This document shows positions 6,436 through 8,648 of a stretch of 8,648 nt of DNA, piece by piece. The notes under the pieces were generated by a model. The model saw only the letters and a program-made list of their open reading frames with translations, made no database searches and was not told where the DNA came from. Position 1 is the first letter of the stretch; each line of letters opens with the position of its first letter. The position numbers and the translations under genes are program-made. This DNA comes from Chloroflexota bacterium (GTDB taxonomy: Bacteria; Chloroflexota; Limnocylindria; QHBO01), in assembly GCA_005879775.1 (NCBI GenBank), contig VBJX01000016.1, positions 8,313-16,960 of the forward strand. The letters run 5' to 3'.

Positions 6436-7569
6436 TCAGTTCGGGACGCCGAGGTACGGGAAGCTGGGGAGGAACGTGCTGTCGTTGGCGACGCAGTCAC
6501 TCAGCTGCGTATGGGCCACCACCGTCAGCGCGGTGTCGATCACGTCATTGGGCAACGCTCGACCATTCAGGTCGCCGAAGTTGGCCGGCGTGCTGGTGTC
6601 GTAGGTGATCACGTCCGGCAGGAGCAACGAGGCGATGAGTGCCCCGTAGGCAGCCGGGGTATACGGCGCGGCAGTGCCGGCCAGGCCGGTGATCAGCGAG
6701 ACCACCCCCGCCACGTCATCGGTCTCGTTGGCGACGTCGAACTTCGGGTTGGCCCGGTTGTAGGCCTCCTTCGTCGCGTCGTTGTGGTTGAAGATGGTGT
6801 TGATCCCTGGCAGCCCCATCCGCTCGACCTGGGTGAGCTGCCCGTTCTCGTCGATGCGAACGCTGGCCCAGACCTTGATCGTCCCGCCACCAACCGCGGA
6901 GTCCGGCAGCTGCAGGACGATCGCCATCCCGTTCAGGCCGACGAAGAAATCGGTCGGCCCCGGATTGGTGCGGAGGCAATTCACCAGCCCGTCAAGGCCT
7001 CCGAGCGTGTGCGGGTCAGCCAGAAGGACCGCCTTGAAGTGCTTGAAGGCATCGAGGTCGAAGAAGAACGGGTCGTCGCGCAGGCCGGCCCACGCCATCC
7101 CACCGCCAGCGAGGCTGATGGTCTGGTACGAGGAACCGTTGCCGACCGAGGCGCCGCCTGCCCCGGCAACCGGGTTGCCGGCGCCGTTGGCGCGCAGCAC
7201 GTTCATGGTCTGGGTGCCGTTGGGGCGGACGCCACCGAACTTGATTCGGTAGGCGATCTCCGGAATCGTGTCGCCGTTGGTGCTGATGTTGAACTGGTAG
7301 ACCGCACCCGGGCGGAAGCTGGTCGGCGAGAGCAGCCCGGCCGCCGGGTCGATGGTCATGGCCAGGACCGTCTGCGACCCGGTCTGGTTGAGGCCGCTCT
7401 GGAAGACGTAGACGTCGTTGATGTCGATCCGGCCGTCGCTGCGGACGGTCGGGGCGTCGAGATGGTCGGCGGCGCCGACCCGAAGTGCCGCCGAGCCGAC
7501 CACCAGGGCCAGGGCGGCGAGCAGAACCAGGATGGGTGCGGCAGCAGACCGCAGGGCAAGGGCGCGCAT
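6436..7569 (-). CDS. Secreted DUF4331-family protein
   Basis: This 377-residue protein has an N-terminal signal peptide (about 1-33, cut near VGA|ADHLD). The mature part carries the DUF4331 landmarks: ADHLDAP at 34-40, DINDVYVF at 49-56, GLRDDPFFFDLDAF at 162-175, ERMGLPGINTIF at 249-260, GRALPNDVIDTALTVV at 336-351 and the family ending FPYLGVPN. The length and ending are typical, so the protein looks complete. Its only two Cys (C198, C359) lie in the mature part and could form a disulfide. DUF4331 has no established biochemical role that I know of. The ATG at 7569 has AGAGGAG 7 nt upstream. It is the first gene of a set with the TPR and NicO-like genes. TGA at 6436-6438 is followed by C and then by a strong hairpin. 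Confidence 0.9.
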   Translation of the reverse strand: MRALALRSAAAPILVLLAALALVVGSAALRVGAADHLDAPTVRSDGRIDINDVYVFQSGLNQTGSQTVLAMTIDPAAGLLSPTSFRPGAVYQFNISTNGDTIPEIAYRIKFGGVRPNGTQTMNVLRANGAGNPVAGAGGASVGNGSSYQTISLAGGGMAWAGLRDDPFFFDLDAFKHFKAVLLADPHTLGGLDGLVNCLRTNPGPTDFFVGLNGMAIVLQLPDSAVGGGTIKVWASVRIDENGQLTQVERMGLPGINTIFNHNDATKEAYNRANPKFDVANETDDVAGVVSLITGLAGTAAPYTPAAYGALIASLLLPDVITYDTSTPANFGDLNGRALPNDVIDTALTVVAHTQLSDCVANDSTFLPSFPYLGVPN

Positions 7570-7684
7570 GGAGACTCTCCTCTGTCCGGTGTGAGCGAGT
7601 CATCTGCCGCGGCCCTGGGACTCCGCGTTGGCTCGATCTGGTCGAGGTACGGGCGGAGGCGGCCGATGCATCAGCGGCGGCATG
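7570..7684 (-). other. Intergenic region upstream of the DUF4331 gene, presumed promoter region
   Basis: This gap must hold the promoter of the DUF4331–TPR–NicO set, because a terminator closes the preceding gene. I see no convincing -35/-10 pair, which may mean an alternative sigma factor. The visible candidate element is an inverted repeat, CTCGA and TCGAG with a 5-nt spacer, at 7632-7646; its core CGATCTGGTC (7634-7643) recurs exactly in the DUF4331–TPR gap at 6366-6375. Confidence 0.35.
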
Positions 7685-7709
7685 AAAAAGCCGCCACCCG
7701 GGTGGCGGC
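7685..7709 (-). terminator. Intrinsic terminator of the sigma factor gene
   Basis: A perfect 20-bp palindrome at 7690-7709 (minus-strand arms GCCGCCAC and GTGGCGGC, CCGG loop) is followed directly by TTTTT (7689-7685). It starts 18 nt after the sigma stop codon. The plus strand has no T-run on its far side, so it works in one direction and separates the sigma gene from the DUF4331 set. Confidence 0.92.
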
Positions 7710-7727
7710 CTTCGACTGAGAGGTGGG

Positions 7728-8648
7728 CTACTCCAGGTAGTCCTTCAGCTTGCGCGATCGGCTCGGGTGGCGGAGCTTGCGCAGCGCCTTGGCCTCGATC
7801 TGACGGATCCGCTCGCGGGTCACGTTGAAGTCGCGGCCCACCTCCTCGAGGGTCCGGCTGCGCCCATCCTCGAGGCCGAAGCGGAGCTGCAGGACGCGCC
7901 GCTCGCGAGGGGTCAGGCTGTCGAGGACACCCTCGACCTGCTCCTTGAGGAGCTGATGGCTGGCGGCATCCGCCGGCGCCACCGACGCCAGGTCGGGGAT
8001 GAAGTCGCCGAGGTGGCTGTCCTCCTCCTCGCCGATGGGGGTCTCCAGGCTGACCGGCTCCTGGCTCACCTTCATGATCTCGCGCACCTTCTCCGGCGAG
8101 ACCGTCTGCGGCCCCGCCGACTCGCGCTCGTCGACCTCCGACTCGGTCGGTTCACGCTGCAGCTTGTCGCGCAGCTCGCGGATGATCTCGTCGCGGCTCA
8201 TGCGCCGCGCGATCTCCTCGACCGTCGGCTCGCGGCCAAGCTCCTGGAGGAGGGTGCGGCTGACCCGGATCAGGCGATTGATCGTCTCCACCATGTGGAC
8301 CGGGATCCGAATCGTGCGGGCCTGGTCGGCGATCGCCCGCGTGATCGCCTGCCGGATCCACCAGGTGGCGTAGGTGCTGAACTTGTAGCCCTTCTCGTAG
8401 TCGAACTTCTCGACCGCGCGGATGAGGCCGATATTCCCCTCCTGGATCAGGTCCAGGAAGCTCATGCCGCGACCGATGTACTTCTTGGCGATGCTGACCA
8501 CCAGGCGCAGGTTCGCCTCGGTGAGGCGCTTGCGGGCGTCGACCGACTGCTCGACGAGGCGCCCGGTGCGCTTCTCCAGCGGCACCTCCGGCGGGATGGT
8601 CGGGTCGTACCCGAGCTCGTGCAGGTAGGCGGCGTCGTTGCCGTCCTC
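7728..8648 (-). CDS. rpoD/sigA: Primary (housekeeping) sigma factor RpoD/SigA, 3' part of gene
   Basis: The frame is open from the right edge to TAG at 7728-7730, showing 306 residues; the start lies outside. The GTG at 8585 is not a credible start: GGAG abuts it with no spacing and coding continues upstream. Fragment positions: region 2.1/2.2 LTEANLRLVVSIAKKY (42-57) and DLIQEGNIGLI (66-76), the core-polymerase contact; region 2.3/2.4 GYKFSTYATWWIRQAITR and the following RTIRIPVHMVETIN (87-124), for DNA melting and -10 recognition; region 3 from QEPVSLETPIGEEEDSHLGDF; region 4.2 helix-turn-helix TLEEVGRDFNVTRERIRQIE (266-285), for the -35 box, ending HPSRSRKLKDYLE. The match to primary sigma factors, especially those of Chloroflexota, is very strong. 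Two oddities: about 31 extra residues in region 3 (8100-8198), and no recognisable region 1.2 in the roughly 40 residues before region 2.1, suggesting a non-conserved insert there. Confidence 0.96.
   Translation of the reverse strand, partial: EDGNDAAYLHELGYDPTIPPEVPLEKRTGRLVEQSVDARKRLTEANLRLVVSIAKKYIGRGMSFLDLIQEGNIGLIRAVEKFDYEKGYKFSTYATWWIRQAITRAIADQARTIRIPVHMVETINRLIRVSRTLLQELGREPTVEEIARRMSRDEIIRELRDKLQREPTESEVDERESAGPQTVSPEKVREIMKVSQEPVSLETPIGEEEDSHLGDFIPDLASVAPADAASHQLLKEQVEGVLDSLTPRERRVLQLRFGLEDGRSRTLEEVGRDFNVTRERIRQIEAKALRKLRHPSRSRKLKDYLE

Noticed and set aside
6394..6438. DUF4331 stop UGA as a selenocysteine codon
   Set aside because: Although a hairpin follows at about the right distance, the loop lacks the conserved GU-type features, and the UGA lies exactly at the family's normal C-terminus rather than at a redox-active site.
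7570..7684. Sigma-70 promoter for the DUF4331 set
   Set aside because: No TTGACA/TATAAT-like pair with 16-19 nt spacing could be found; I left only an unresolved promoter-region entry.
5893..7719. 608-codon plus-strand frame
   Set aside because: It is antisense to the TPR and DUF4331 genes, has a low-complexity, Arg/Gly-rich composition with no family motif, and runs through the intergenic hairpin and into the terminator. Long antisense frames are common in GC-rich DNA.

Overview
The window is GC-rich, densely coded bacterial chromosome. The best taxonomic clue is the primary sigma factor at the right edge, whose C-terminal half (region 2.4 through the HPSRSRKLKDYLE end) reads like Chloroflexota RpoD/SigA. 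The GC-rich coding style, a tRNA with an encoded CCA end, and the DUF4331–TPR–NicO cluster all fit a high-GC Chloroflexota genome, probably a metagenome-type lineage. This placement is inferred from recalled family sequences, not from a search.

Layout from left to right. (1) At 1-859 on the plus strand is the 3' part of a GH130-family glycoside phosphorylase/hydrolase gene. (2) At 846-3176 on the minus strand is a two-domain protein, a GT4 glycosyltransferase fused to a helical, glycosidase-like C-terminal domain. It converges on the GH130 gene and their 3' ends overlap by 14 bp. (3) At 3278-3352 on the minus strand is tRNA-Asn(GUU), with a good sigma-70 type promoter at 3397-3426. (4) At 3443-7569 on the minus strand is a three-gene cluster, read in the order DUF4331 secreted protein, membrane-anchored TPR protein, NicO/RcnA-like metal transporter. 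The last two genes are coupled by an ATGA overlap, and a very strong hairpin lies in the 81-bp gap between the first two. (5) A clean intrinsic terminator at 7685-7709 closes the sigma factor gene, which occupies 7728-8648 on the minus strand and runs off the window.

The GH130 and GT4 genes probably share a glycan-related job, since GH130 enzymes act on beta-mannosides and the GT4 protein carries its own carbohydrate-type domain. The DUF4331–TPR–NicO proteins all carry export or membrane signals, and the transporter has two EF-hand-like loops and a histidine-rich loop. They look like an envelope system for handling a divalent metal, but its substrate and purpose are not known to me.

The most interesting points are the DUF4331–TPR–NicO module, the UGA-C stop followed by a 14-bp hairpin with the next gene in the same frame, a roughly 31-residue insertion in sigma region 3 that looks like a partial duplication, and the convergent GH130/GT4 pair. 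No mobile element, CRISPR array or phage-type gene is visible.
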